Part shown: positions 21,888 to 33,362 of the stretch, in pieces
Layout of the letters: each line of letters begins with the position of its first letter
Numbering within the stretch: position 1 is the first letter of the stretch
Source: Geosiphon pyriformis
Lineage: Eukaryota; Glomeromycota; Glomeromycetes; Archaeosporales; Geosiphonaceae
DNA length: 64,000 bases
Assembly: GCA_016748015.1 (NCBI GenBank)
Contig: JAAOMT010000072.1
Span: forward strand, 190,299 to 254,298
Reading direction: 5' to 3'
Translations under genes and position numbers: made by a program
Notes under the pieces: model-generated
What the model saw: the letters and a program-made list of their open reading frames with translations, nothing else
The model's database searches: none
What the model was told of the DNA's origin: nothing

Positions 21888-23664
21888 ATGCTGCAGAAGA
21901 AGCAAGCGAAATTCTCAAGTAGTGATGAAAGCTCTTCGGAATCGTTAGAAACCGTAACTTCTAAGCCACCTAAAACATCTAAAGGGAAAAATGTACTACG
22001 AGTTGAAGTCGATAGTGATTCTTCAGACCCATTAACTATGATCTCAAAAAATCACTTGAAAAAAAAATCTCGACGTGTAACCAAGAAAACTGTTAATCAA
22101 GAAGAAAAAGATTCCTTATCGTGGTCATCTTCAGATCCTATGGCACAAATATTCCATCAGGAAGGTCGAACGGGAAGGCAAAGTAATATTGAAAAGAAAA
22201 ACGAACCACATTATAAATCCAAGTCTTTGCTTTATCAATTATTTTTAAATCGCGCAAAGAAATTAGAAAATCACAGCAAAGAGCTACCGAAGAAGATCCA
22301 TATTCAGAAGATGAATGGCGGGAGTTCACGAGTGGTACACAGGGCACTTAAACTTTCAACTTCGTCTGTAAAATCCTATGTATCGAAAGAAATATTTGAA
22401 ATCTGCTCACGATAAATACTTCTTCAGGTTCTGATTATGAGAGCCCTAAAAAAAGAAAACCATGTAAGGGATTCCCTTTGAGTTGATATTATTGTCTCAT
22501 AAAATCACTTTTACTAACTTTTATTTTAGTTTCGGAAAATCCCATATTGACATCTACACATCGTATGATCTCTGAGTCAACAATAAAACAACGATGGAAG
22601 CATCTAGATACTAAGCAAAAGAAAAATCTTGGGCGTGCTTTAAAGAATGTTGCTTCGTGAGTAATTTCCCACAAATACTAAAAAGAATCAAATTTCATAT
22701 ATCTTGCGATCAAACTAATTAGATTTCTTTAATTATGATCAGGCCTATTCTACGTAATATTCGAAGTGATCAAAAGAAGATAGAAATTGAGAGAGAATTG
22801 GATTTGTTGATATCAAAGTAGGCTTTTCGGTCATAATCTTATTCTTTTTTTCGAATTCAATAGATTGCTCACCATCTTATGGGTTCAAAGTATTAACAAA
22901 CGCCTTGAGGATTTACCAGCGCCGAAACATTTGAAAAATGCGATTTTCGATAATAAGATACTCGCCGACCAAAATGTAATGCAACATCAGAAGATTGATT
23001 CAATAAATTTTTCCATTATCAAAATTAATTTAAATCTTTTAGAGAGCCTTAAGAAAAAGTTTGGTATCCGAGACAGAACACCTAAAATACATGGAGAGGC
23101 AGCTTTCAATGGAAAAACGGTAAGTCTTGATGCATGATTAGCCAAATTGGTCAAAGCTTTCTGATGTTATTATCTAATTTTTCTGGTAAATAAGACTATT
23201 GGCGCAAGAACAAGAGAACTTGCTGCAAATCAAAATCCCTGCTAATTCTTCAAAGGTACGAAATACGTGATAATATTGTCGTACACCTAATTTAGTTACT
23301 AAAACGTGTTTTGATCAAACTAGTTTCATCCAATTATGGAAGTTGAACCAGAAGATTCAGTGTCAATCAAAAATGGTCCAACAGAAAGCAATCTAAACCC
23401 ATTATTTGATCATAATGAAATGGTAATGCAACAAACTTTTTATCCGATCTCCCACTATTTCTCAAAGATTTTAATTCACCAAATAAATCTGATTAGTATC
23501 TACAAGACGATCAGCTCAATGAAATAAAGAAATCTCTTTCGATGCATTTGCGTTCAATTGATAATCAAACACAAATGATGGAAGGCCTCTTGAGTCGAAT
23601 TCCTAACGCTGAACATAACATATGGGGATTAATCAAAATTACTGGGCTACAGGGTCGTGTTTGA
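21888..23664 (+). CDS. CENP-Q-like inner kinetochore protein
   Basis: Ten exons fit: 21888-22182, 22260-22334, 22428-22463, 22530-22656, 22743-22817, 22864-22975, 23043-23119, 23195-23255, 23324-23422 and 23497-23664. Joined they keep frame and give 374 aa. The N-terminal 120 residues are Ser/Lys/acid-rich and probably disordered (FSSSDESSSESLET). Next comes a W-x2-L segment (QRWKHLDTKQKKNLGRAL), a helix, then LEDLPAPKHLKN and a long coiled coil (SETEHLKYMERQL ... LLAQEQENLLQ). It ends with a helix after IKKSLSMHL. This order resembles CENP-Q/Fta7 of the COMA/CCAN complex, which links centromeric chromatin to outer kinetochore. The similarity is structural more than literal, so the name is provisional. 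It is divergent from COG4. Confidence 0.62.
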
Positions 23665-24469
23665 CTAAGAGCCCCTTGGTCTGTCTTTCAACTTTGGAAT
23701 ACAGCTTTTTACATATACTAGTTGTCATAATATGTTCACTCCAAGATGCTCACCTTTGTGATTATTCAGAGCTAACGCGTCAAAAAGGTTTTAGTTTACA
23801 TTTGAGACTGGAATATTCATTGATTGGAAATGACCACAATTTAATTATTTTCCAATTATAATCGCTTACTTTGAAGTCATCACCTTTGCTATTATGCGAC
23901 TCAAGACGAACTCAAAATTCAAGATCGAAACCTTTCGATCAGATATGAAATGTTGTTTTTAAAACATTTACCTAACTTTATGGTTCATCTTCGATTTCCA
24001 ATAAGCGAATATTGTCACGTTTTTTTTATTCATTTGACAGATAGTTCTCTGTGTGAGTAAAGCCATATCACAAAAGGCGAAATGGTTTCAAGAGGAATTT
24101 GTCTATAGAAGGAACAGACTATCCAAATTCCTAATTTCAAATTGCTTACAATCGATTCTACACAACATTGCCCTATATTTACTATATACATTATCTTTTC
24201 CCAAAAAAGATGTGCTATTCTGATGCACCAATAAAAGGACGCGTAACCGTTTTGGGTAACTGTTAAGAACTACTGCAAATTGTTCCAGTTGCCGGAATAA
24301 TTATCGCTAATCCATACCATTGCACTTGTCCTGCTCGGTCCCAAGATTGAGACTTCTGAAGGTCCGCGGTATTATCAGCGATACGCTATAGGAATCGAAA
24401 TTGGAGGGTTAAACGTTAAGACTACATCTGAATGTCACCTAAAGCGTGGAGTCGAGCAGAGTACAAGGT
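23665..24469. other. Convergent intergenic region
   Basis: 805 bp between the stop codons of the CENP-Q-like gene (+) and VPS24 (-), holding both 3' UTRs. Unlike other spacers here it is not strongly AT-rich. A plus-strand frame is open from about 24288 into the antisense of VPS24's last exon, without an ATG. I see no convincing RNA gene or protein. Confidence 0.5.
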
Positions 24470-25615
24470 TCAAGACTTTAATGCCTGTAATCTTGCTTGC
24501 ATTTCATCCAATTCGGGTTCCTCATCCTCTAACTCCTCTTCTTGTTGCTTAGACTTAAAAAGAAAAAGCAAATTTCGCTGGAATAATGTAATTTTCTATC
24601 GTGATTTCTAGAAAATTATACAGATTATTGTTGAAATTACCTCCAAAGGAGCACCAACTTCTCCGGCTTCTCCCAATTTTCCTGAAGATATAAAAGTTAA
24701 ATATAGCACAAAAAAACTTTATACGAAAAGCTTTACAAAACTGTAAGGTATTAACACAAACCGTCAGTCAACTCAAAGAGGACTCTGTTAACTTCCTCTT
24801 CCGCCTCCTCTTCAACATCGCTTTCTTCTAAAGATTCCATTGTATCCTCTATCATTTCTTCAATTATACCAGCCTGTAAAAAAATAAGAAGGATCAGAAA
24901 TAGTTTTAATAAAAAATTCTTAATTTGAAGATTTTACCTTTGTCATTTCCATCGATAGTTCTTGCATAGCTTTTGAAATTTCTGGAAGTTTTATCAATGT
25001 GTTAACCATTTTCATTACCTCCGTACTCTTTTGCAAACTACCTGATACTTTGACGGTAGCTATTTATCCAAAATAAAGAATGTTTGCAGACATCATAAAA
25101 TTATTCGTAAATTAAAAAACCATCCACACAAAAATGCATACCCTCACAGCCAGTAACTACCTAATTGATGTTGCAACTGCATGACAATAGAATTCATTTG
25201 CGCTTTGCTTGTGTATATCCTATCTTTTTGCCGTCGGGAGCGAACCAACTCTTTGGCTAGAACTTTAGCGTTCTTGACATCTTTTTTTTTCGCCAGCTGT
25301 TTGAGATTTCGTTTCACTTTTTGCTCTTCAAGGTCCATTCCACGGAGTTGACGGTCTAAAGCTCGTTCCTGAGCGCGAATGTTTTGTCTCCACTTTCGGA
25401 CCTTTGAAATTATAGTTGATAAGTTAATTTTAAAGGAAGAAAAAGCTAGACTTGTTCTAAAGATCTAATAAGATTCATCAAGTAATACAACATTTTTTGA
25501 ATGGAAAGGGTAGAAACACTTTTCAATCAGTGCTTTCAAAAAAGCAAGCGAACATTAGACTTGCCATTTCTTCAGGGTTAGCTTTCTTCCCAAAAAACTT
25601 CTGAACGGAGTCCAT
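24470..25615 (-). CDS. VPS24: ESCRT-III subunit VPS24/CHMP3
   Basis: Six exons: 25615-25565, 25401-25161, 25059-24938, 24873-24762, 24681-24641 and 24553-24470. They give 216 aa, the normal size for the family. The N-terminus [11 protein letters not shown] is followed by a basic helical hairpin ([20 protein letters not shown] ... [19 protein letters not shown]). Then come [20 protein letters not shown] and [15 protein letters not shown], which are near-diagnostic for CHMP3. An acidic linker leads to a C-terminal MIT-interacting motif ([13 protein letters not shown]). It acts in membrane remodelling at endosomes and binds Vps4 through the C-terminal motif. The first intron appears to use a GC donor (GCAAGT), because that choice keeps frame while the nearby GT does not. 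Confidence 0.94.
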
Positions 25616-25922
25616 TGAGCCACATGAAAATTTCGGCAAACTTTGTTAGCAGAAAAGTTGTGCAGATATTTCTCTGCCTCTTGTCCACGTGAGAGTTGTA
25701 GGTTTTAAGGTGTGACAAAAACCCTTAACCAAAAAATTCTAAAATTTTTAATAATAATAATAATATTATTATTTTTATTTCTACACGTGATCAGCCAAAA
25801 AATAGTTTTTAATAAGATAAGAATGCTGTATAATCTATACAATATATATAATTATACCAAATATTAAAGCTCGAATTAAATTTTTGATCAGTTACCAACT
25901 AAAAAAACTGAACTTTTAAATT
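25616..25922. promoter_or_regulatory. Divergent promoter region between VPS24 and the NFKBIL1-like gene
   Basis: 307 bp between the two starts. It includes a simple AAT/ATT run at about 25747-25776 and AT-rich DNA up to the plus-strand gene. No specific regulatory site is recognised. Confidence 0.45.
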
Positions 25923-26786
25923 ATGAACAGAATGAGGTCCTCAAAACTAAACTCTAAAGAAAAAGAACAAACAAACGAAGGCAAAAAGAAAAAATCATGT
26001 TCGCCTGATAGTTTGTCGTCACCAGCTTTAAGAAACTCTGTGTATGGCAACGCTGGGTTGTCAGAGCAAGAAGCCTACAAGATCGATCAAGACCTTTGGT
26101 TGGAACACCTCTTTGACCAGATGATTGGAGATGAAGGAAATGATTTTTATTCAAATCATTTCGCTTCACACTGGGAAAGTGGGGGGTCAGTGTTTTACGA
26201 TTCAAACGGACTCCAAACAATGTCAGAGGAAGAGTATGCTGCCTACATTCGCAAAGGAATGTATGAAAAGAAGCACAAACACAAGTTAAACAAACAAAGA
26301 GAACAACAGGAGGCTCGGCATCAGAAGTTTAAAGAGAAAGAAAGAGAAAAAGCTCGAATATTTTTAGAAGAACAAGAGCGAAATCAAAGACGCAAGGAAA
26401 AGAGAACATTAAGACGCCAGATGATGATGAAGGAACAACGGGAGATTTATTATACACGTTGGCAAAATTTTGATTCGAATAGCCAAGACATTATTAAAGC
26501 CAAAAATATTCCTTGGCCTATAGAAAATGTAAAAGAGATATCAAAAGGAAATCTGGATGAATTTTTATTTTCTGGTATAGAAAACAGAAAACAAAAACGT
26601 ACTATACTTCGTCAAGAGCAAATTAGGTTTCATCCTGATCGATGGTTAAAATGGTTAGGAAGAATGGAACCTGGAAAAGAAACTCAGAAAATAATGGATA
26701 GAGTTAATGAAATATCTCGACTTCTTAATACGTTGTGGGAGGAGAGAGAAAAAGAACAAGTTCAAGAGATGGTTCATTCCAATTAA
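25923..26786 (+). CDS. NFKBIL1-like (NF-kappa-B inhibitor-like protein 1) protein
   Basis: A single exon of 287 aa. The N-terminal 50 residues are Lys/Ser-rich. The middle has FDQMIGDEGNDFYSNHF and EEYAAYIRKGMYEKK, then a long Arg/Lys/Glu/Gln-rich helix (residues about 110-180). The C-terminal part includes IPWPIENVKE and the block QEQIRFHPDRWLKWLGRM, followed by a helix (VNEISRLLNTLWEE). The RFHPDRW region with its following helix is the conserved C-terminal feature of NFKBIL1 family proteins, linked to mRNA processing in other organisms. Ankyrin repeats of the animal protein are not seen. No intron is needed. The assignment is from motif memory. Confidence 0.6.
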   Translation: MNRMRSSKLNSKEKEQTNEGKKKKSCSPDSLSSPALRNSVYGNAGLSEQEAYKIDQDLWLEHLFDQMIGDEGNDFYSNHFASHWESGGSVFYDSNGLQTMSEEEYAAYIRKGMYEKKHKHKLNKQREQQEARHQKFKEKEREKARIFLEEQERNQRRKEKRTLRRQMMMKEQREIYYTRWQNFDSNSQDIIKAKNIPWPIENVKEISKGNLDEFLFSGIENRKQKRTILRQEQIRFHPDRWLKWLGRMEPGKETQKIMDRVNEISRLLNTLWEEREKEQVQEMVHSN

Positions 26787-27270
26787 ATATGTGCATGTGT
26801 AAGGTCATAAATCCCAGAATGTAGCTTTCGTATAATTCCTAGGATTAAAAAATTAAATATTTGTCACATCATCCTAAACTTGTGAATTCATACTCCCAAA
26901 TTTAAAGCTAAAGTTGACAAGGTGAAAAAATTGATCTTCTCCTTTACCTTATGCTCCATCTAGGCTTGCCTATCAACATGGTAACACCTTGTAATCTATT
27001 AATCTATTTTTATTGTGTATCACATTGTTCCTCGAAAAGAATATCCTTGTGTGCTCATTGACAACTTCAAGCAACAACCAACACTGTTGTATATTAGATT
27101 GATTATAAGAAAATGATACCTCAAGAGACTCTACCAAAATATCGAATATCAATAATTATTCTCAATAACTAATAAATTCCAGAGTCGATTTCATTCAAAA
27201 TTTGATTCTTAAATTTCAGTGAATAAATTTCTTCTCTCGTGGGGTTTAAAATTTTTATGTCTAATTCACA
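26787..27270. other. Intergenic region before the RA-PH gene
   Basis: 484 bp, AT-rich, holding the 3' UTR of the NFKBIL1-like gene and the promoter and 5' UTR of the RA-PH gene. No ORF or repeat stands out. Confidence 0.5.
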
Positions 27271-30200
27271 ATGAGTCATGATTTGGATAGGATTTTGGGA
27301 GAATTACAACAAGAGGTTGAAGAGTTAACTGCGGTATCAAAATTTCCTTGACTCGTTCGTTTTATACATTTCAAAAAAGAACTCGAGTATTGGCTTTTAA
27401 CACGGTTGCGTTTTCTTTGACTTTTAGGATCTTGAAAGACGGACAGTTACTGAAAACCTCGGAACTCGTCCAAGTTCAGATTCACGTTCGAACAATAGCT
27501 CTAGAAGATCTTCAACAAAAGAGCTCTCTTCTGATTCTGATTCAGACCTCCTCTCTCTTGAAGACATTGAAGAAGAGGTCGTTAAAATAGGCTCTAGTTT
27601 AAAAAAACAACCATGCATAAAACCTTCACGTTTGACTGCACACTCGTCCTCACTCCTTATCCAAAAACCAACATCCTCTATTTCCTCATCATGCCGCTCG
27701 AGTACTTCATCCTATACATCTTTTAGAAATAAGCTTCGTCGCTCTGTTTCTCCAAATCTTACAAATCTTCAAACTTCATTCTTAAGTCAATCAAACATTA
27801 TGATGGATTCCAGTAATTCAACTTCTCCAAAATCTGTGGATACATTGTCTCCTTTATCTCCACGGGGCGGGAATAATCTTCATGGGTTTGGAATGGATTT
27901 GGCTCCTTTAGAAAATTTATTGAATTCTTCTTTGCCTAAAGACCTTGCGATGACATTAACTTTCAATACCGGGACATTACAACACAAATTTTCATCTTCT
28001 GGGAGCCCTTCCACATCTTTGCAGTCATCACCTAGACTAGGTCCTCGTCAAGTGATGCAGCAAATAAGTGACACCGACTCCAACACTTCAGAGAATTCTG
28101 AGTCAGAAGAAAGTGATACAGACAGTGATAGTGATTATAATCCTTTATCCTTGACCTCACGTTCGATTCGATTAAAAGCACAAAGATCTTTGACTGAATT
28201 AGCCGCAAAAACAGCTGATAATTCTTCATTAAAACGCTCTATATCAAATGGATATAAACCTTCACCTTCAAACAATTCAACCAAAAATTCCCCCTCCTCA
28301 TCTTCAGTTGGATCAACCACAACGCTGAATGGCCCTAATTCCAAGATTCAAAGAAGACCAACAACCGCTCGAGGGCTCATTAAATCAAGGAGTATATCCT
28401 CAAAAAGTACTAATACCAAACCAAAAACACCAACGGTGAATGGTGGTCCACCCCCAACATCATCCTTCCCGCCAGAATTTTTGGAAGCTCCCCAAAGGGA
28501 TCGAGAATTAAAACAAGGAACTAGATCTCCAAACCGCGATGGAGAGTACAATAGCCGTGATCGATCAAGTTCAAGATCGCGAGAAAGGTTTTCTAATGAC
28601 AAAGAAAATCGCAAATTGATTAGTCAAAAACAGCGAGAGACGGAAGAGGGCCGAAGACAACGATCTAGAACGCGAGAACATGCTTATGAAATACAGGAGA
28701 GAGTTGAACCAAAAACAAGGGAAAGAGAACCAGATTCCTCAGATAAAGTGCGTGACAGGGATCGTGAAAAGAACAATAAACAGGAACGTGAACGAATTAG
28801 AGACAAATCAGCGGAGAGAATAAGGTCTCAGCCACAAGAATTGGGTGACGATTCAGATAATAATGATTTGAGGCAAAATCTCTCTAGAAAAACCTCTCGA
28901 GCTCGGGAAACTGCTCAGGATAGAGGGAGACAGAGATACAAACAGAGTGAAAAAGATTCCGAAAATTCTTATCGTACAAAATCAACAACACGTGAAAAAG
29001 AAATTCAAGACGACCGTGGCCGAAAAAAGTATCGTGCTCATGAGCAAAATAGCAAAGAAAGGGCAAGGTCTCGGCCAAAAGAAGTTGAACCAGATCTCGA
29101 AAAAGATAAACTTATGGACCGAATAAATGGTCGTTCTCGAGACGCTGAACATACTGTAAGCAATAGAGCTAGATCGATATCGCGACCTCCACAATCTAGA
29201 GATAGAAATCGATCGAAATCAACAACTAGAGAAAAAGGAATGGAGGAGCGAAGGGAAAGATCGAAATCTAAAACCCGAGAAAATGAAGATAGGGAGAGAG
29301 TCATATCAAAAGGAAGAGAAAATGATATTGATTTCGAAAAAGAACGCGATCTTCACCTCGAACGAATAAAGAATCGTGGACAAGATGAAACAGAAAAGTC
29401 TAAACAGTTGGATCGTGCAAAATCACGTCGCGATAAGGTATTCATTCTTTAAAAATGTCAATTTCCATTATGGCTCATTTTACATATTAACGATTAGCCA
29501 TATTTTAAGCCAAAGCTTGCAGAGGGTAAAACAGAAAAGGAAGAATCAAAGATTCCGGAAGTGAAGGTCTGCTTAAAACTAAATCTGGTTAAAATTATTT
29601 ATAATAGAAGTCTAAATGCTAAGAATTTAAAACTTACGTTTCAGATTACGGCACGAATATATATAGATGATTCACGTCAATTCAAAACCCTTGCCTTAAC
29701 ATCCAAGATGAACGCTTTGAACATTATTGAATATTTTCGAAAAAGAAATGCCGTTGAGGATGGAGATGAATGGACCATATTTGAGTTAGTTAATGAATTC
29801 GGATTAGGTAAGTACAGCTCTCAATCCTGTTTCACATACTTTATACGCTCAAAAAATAAATATTTCTTATAGAACGACCAATACGAGATTGGGAAATAGT
29901 TACTACAATAATTGGCAGTTGGGAACCAAAAATGTCCAATGCCTTGCTATTGAAAAAGTATGCCTACAGGAATTCATTAACCGTTGAGGTTTGCCAATCC
30001 ATAGATCTTTCTATATCCAATTATAAGGAATATTGTTCCGGGATTTTATTAATATATTTTTCTAGGGACTAAGTAATGGCGTTCCTCCTATGTTTGGATT
30101 GCTTCATTTAGAGGTGAAGAAAAACAAATGGCTTAAACGATACTTTTTTTTGAGAGATGGCGGAATTTATCATTGTAAAGATGCCAAGGTAGTGAGATAG

Positions 30201-31769
30201 ATAGTTTTTTATCAAGTAAAAAATAAAAGCTTATGCATTTCTTATTTTCAGGGGGCAGATTCCACATTCCTTTGCTCAATTTTCAACTATGATGTGTACA
30301 CCTTGACTCGCACCATAAAAAAAGCCCCTAAACCTTTTGTATTTGCATTGAAGTCTCAAGATCGAGTGGTCATGTTTGAGAATCCTGAAGACTATGTTCA
30401 TTATTTGTGTGCAGATCACATGGAAAAAATGAAAGATTGGGTATTAAGCATTCGAACAGCGAGAGTGAGTATAAATTAATAGTTACTAATTTCTTGTAGT
30501 TATTTAATTAAAATAATAAAATCTAAAATTTCGTTGAAATTCCAGAATCAGATGATGCGAGAAAATAATCCGGAACTATTTTCTGCATTAGCTGGATCTT
30601 CTGACGCGATGTCACCACTATCTCCTCAAACACCATTAACAAAGGGAACCTCGCTTCAATCTTTAATGACAGCATCAACTACTGATGGTCAGGAGACTGG
30701 AGAACTCACCACCTTTTCTTCCTCAGAATCTTGGGCAAGTGTGCGTCGATTCGTTCGTATACCAGCAGGAAAGAATACGGGCAGTAAACAAATTCCAGAT
30801 TTTTCAGAAAATTCACAAACAATCTTCAACCCGGCTTCGGATGAGGAAAAAAAAGAGGGAATTGCTGTATTCAAGAGTGGCTCTTTACTGGACTATAATG
30901 AAAAGAATCCACCATTAAAACCAGTCGAACCTGAACAAATAGGATTTAGTGAAGGTTCCTTGTTGGCTTCAAGCGACGTTTTCTTGGAAAGCATCAAAGA
31001 TAAGGAAAAGGAAAAAGAAAAATTAGCAAATGGGGGCACTCTTGTGCAAATAGATGATAACGTGAAATTTCACAAAGGATCTTTGTTGGAGGGTAGGAGT
31101 AGAGACCATTCTGAGATTGTGTCATCATCCAGCAGTACACTTGTAAACATTGATGACGAGCTGCGATTTCACAAAGGATCTTTGTTAGCTGCTAGAAGTA
31201 TTTTATCACCTGGTAAAGATTCGTTTGAGATAACAAGTGGGCCCGGAATGGAATATAATAAAGGATCTTTGTTGGCGAGAGGCTTGATGTCACCTGGAAA
31301 AGACAACTTTGAAATTACCTCTCCCCAATCTCTTGAATTTAACAAGGGATCTTTGTTAGCACGGAATTTATCATCAGAAAATTCATCTCATTCAAATCCA
31401 AGATCACGAGTGGAAAGAAAACCAACTAACGGTCCATTAATATCAATTGATCAAACACCGACACTTCATCGAAATGCCCCCAAAATTACATCACCATCTA
31501 CATCAGTATCACCAGGAAAAACATTTCTTCAACTTGATTTGAATCCAGATGCTCAGCATACTGTCAATCTAAGGAATAAGGATTTCAAACCCTTATTAAG
31601 CTTCATTCCCGGAGAAAAACTTGAATTGCCTTCTAATGAAACTGAGGCTATGAAAGCCCAGCGAGAAGCCCGAGACACAGGAAAGCCATTATTAATCTTT
31701 GATAATTGGAATGAGACTGTTGAGTCGACCGATGAGGAGACTGAGGATGATGATACATCGGACGTTTGA
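27271..31769 (+). CDS. Ras-association and PH domain protein (MRL/Grb7-like domain order)
   Basis: Eight exons: 27271-27333, 27428-29437, 29510-29566, 29645-29807, 29873-29988, 30066-30188, 30252-30464 and 30546-31769. They keep frame and give 1322 aa. It starts MSHDLDRILGELQQEV, a short amphipathic helix as in MRL proteins. A long Ser/Pro-rich disordered part follows, then an Arg/Glu/Asp/Ser-rich stretch (about residues 400-690). The RA domain (about 711-803) has RIYIDDSRQFKTLAL and LERPIRDWEIV. The PH domain (about 806-915) has GLLHLEVKKNKWLKRYFFLR and DWVLSIRTAR. RA and PH domains back to back suggest a membrane adaptor downstream of a Ras-like GTPase. The C-terminal 400 residues contain six GSLL motifs, mostly preceded by K. 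Partner GTPase is unknown. Confidence 0.88.
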
Positions 31770-32085
31770 TCAAGTTTTGCTATTTCTCTTTTCTAATAAC
31801 TATCACCTTATTTATTTGGTAGGATTTATTTATTCTATTTGTTAATATAGATTTTAACCCTCTCATTTATCATTCACGACGAAAAGTTCTAAAATATTTC
31901 ATGTATTTATTCAAAAAATTGTAATATATTCTGTAATAAATAAAACCCTAAATTATCATTATTATTATTTTTATTATTATTATTCATATTATCGCGATTA
32001 ACTTTAGTGGAGCCATTGATTTTTGCCATTAAATGTTCTAGATAGATCTTTCAACCACAACGCTGTTCTTATAAGCATTCAAGTG
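31770..32085. other. Convergent 3' region of RA-PH gene and ATG10, with ATT microsatellite
   Basis: 316 bp between stop codons. It contains aataaa signals for the plus-strand gene (31937-31942) and an imperfect ATT-repeat tract at about 31957-31990. No gene is seen. Confidence 0.6.
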
Positions 32086-33195
32086 TTATGTATTGGAAAT
32101 AAAATATCCGGATCCAATCTTTACACCAACCAAAGAGCCAACTAAGCTCAGCCAACTTCTTAGGTAGCCATTTATGGGGATTTGGGGAGCTATTTTGTCT
32201 GTTCGTTCGCTCGGATCGAGAGGTTCGACCATGATCGGAAGACATGCCACGGTTTTCATCAAAGACGCGGTTTCACAAGGATGAAGAAAATAAAAGGGCA
32301 GCATGAGAGTTGGATGATCCTAAAAATAAATCTTTTAACTTATTGGTCGGAGTCTCATATTTCACACTGGCTGCTTACTTGTTGTGATAATCCACCATTA
32401 AAACCAGCTGTTCTAAGATCATCTAACCGAGAGGGTTCGATGAGGTTTGTATATATTTGATCCAACGTTAAGATGCTACCATCTTTCGAGTAGAAACCGT
32501 TAAATGATTTGAAATTTGAATTAATCAAATCAAAAAATGTCCTTCTATTACCCGAGCGATACGCATTAAAATAAAGCACTGGAACTTTGTAGGATGAGGA
32601 GTAAAGAATATGGTAATCAACCATTAAACATTCTCGCGCGTTCTCTCCCTATGGAAGAATCATTTGAATCGATTTGAGATGGTAAAATATATGATGAGGT
32701 GAAAATTCGTTTAAAGCTGAGATCTCGGCCACGAATCAGATTATGAAAGTTTTTAAGACCTGAACAGAATTACAAGATTGATACAGCACACTAGGATCCT
32801 CAATTTCCTCAATTAATTGAAATTCATTATCATCTTGAAAATTTTCCAAGGTACACTTATCAGCCTTTGTATCTTTTTCAGACTCTTTGACGGATTTGGG
32901 GATAATCCGTTGGATGAGAGTCATACATGAGAGATACCCGAATCCTTTTAGTTTCTATGAAATTTTAGAATCTTATACTTAGGTTAGATCATTGCAAATA
33001 TTAAAAACCATTAATTTTAGATTTGCGAAACACCTCGTGCTCGAACCAAGTCCACGGTTCGCCATTACCCGCGTGACGTGATTGTTCGATAAACGCTTGA
33101 GCGGCGAGCTCAAACTCGAATCGTGTTAGATAGGGGTATTCGTATTTGGATTTCGATGGCGCGATATCGGAGGAAGATAAGGGTAAACTTTGCAT
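32086..33195 (-). CDS. ATG10: Autophagy E2-like enzyme ATG10
   Basis: Four exons: 33195-33034, 32954-32760, 32648-32379 and 32319-32086, in frame, 286 aa. The first exon carries LTRFEFELAAQAFIEQS and EPWTWFEHE. The second gives GYLSC followed by an acidic insert. The third holds VDYHILYSSSYKVPVLYFNA, the core strand set of ATG10. The fourth has LPFYFLHPCETA, the HPC catalytic motif (Cys codon 32275-32277), and ends YLRSWLSLVGSLVGV. ATG10 takes ATG12 from ATG7 and joins it to ATG5, an early step in autophagosome formation. All key residues are present. The gene shares a 167-bp upstream region with the F-box gene. Confidence 0.93.
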
Positions 33196-33362
33196 ATTTT
33201 AATCTAAAGATCAAGAGTTTTTGATACGAAATTTTAATCTGATTATTGTTTCACAAAGATTACTCAGCGATGTGATGATGTGGCACTTGTTAATAACTTA
33301 CCTGTGATTTGGTCAATTTTTTTATAACTACTTATTTGCTGGGTTTATCATCAAAGAGAGTT
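33196..33362. promoter_or_regulatory. Divergent promoter region between ATG10 and the F-box/WD40 gene
   Basis: Only 167 bp separate the two start codons, so both core promoters lie here. I see no clear TATA element or factor site. Confidence 0.5.

Noticed and set aside
22183-22415. Straight continuation of the first exon frame of the CENP-Q-like gene to 22415
   Set aside because: Using introns 22183-22259 and 22335-22427 gives a continuous 374-aa frame. The straight frame ends in a stop and loses the link to downstream exons.
23043-23137. Straight open frame across 22975-23137 in the CENP-Q-like gene
   Set aside because: An intron 22976-23042 restores the frame with the downstream coiled coil (MERQLSMEKRLLAQEQ); the straight frame cannot be joined to later exons.
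24440-24490. tRNA gene suggested by ggttcaaga near 24468
   Set aside because: The flanking bases do not form a T-stem or acceptor stem, and the site is the VPS24 stop region.
28030-29304. Minus-strand open frames opposite the RA-PH gene
   Set aside because: They are shadows of the long Ser/Arg-rich exon on the plus strand, with no recognisable motif.
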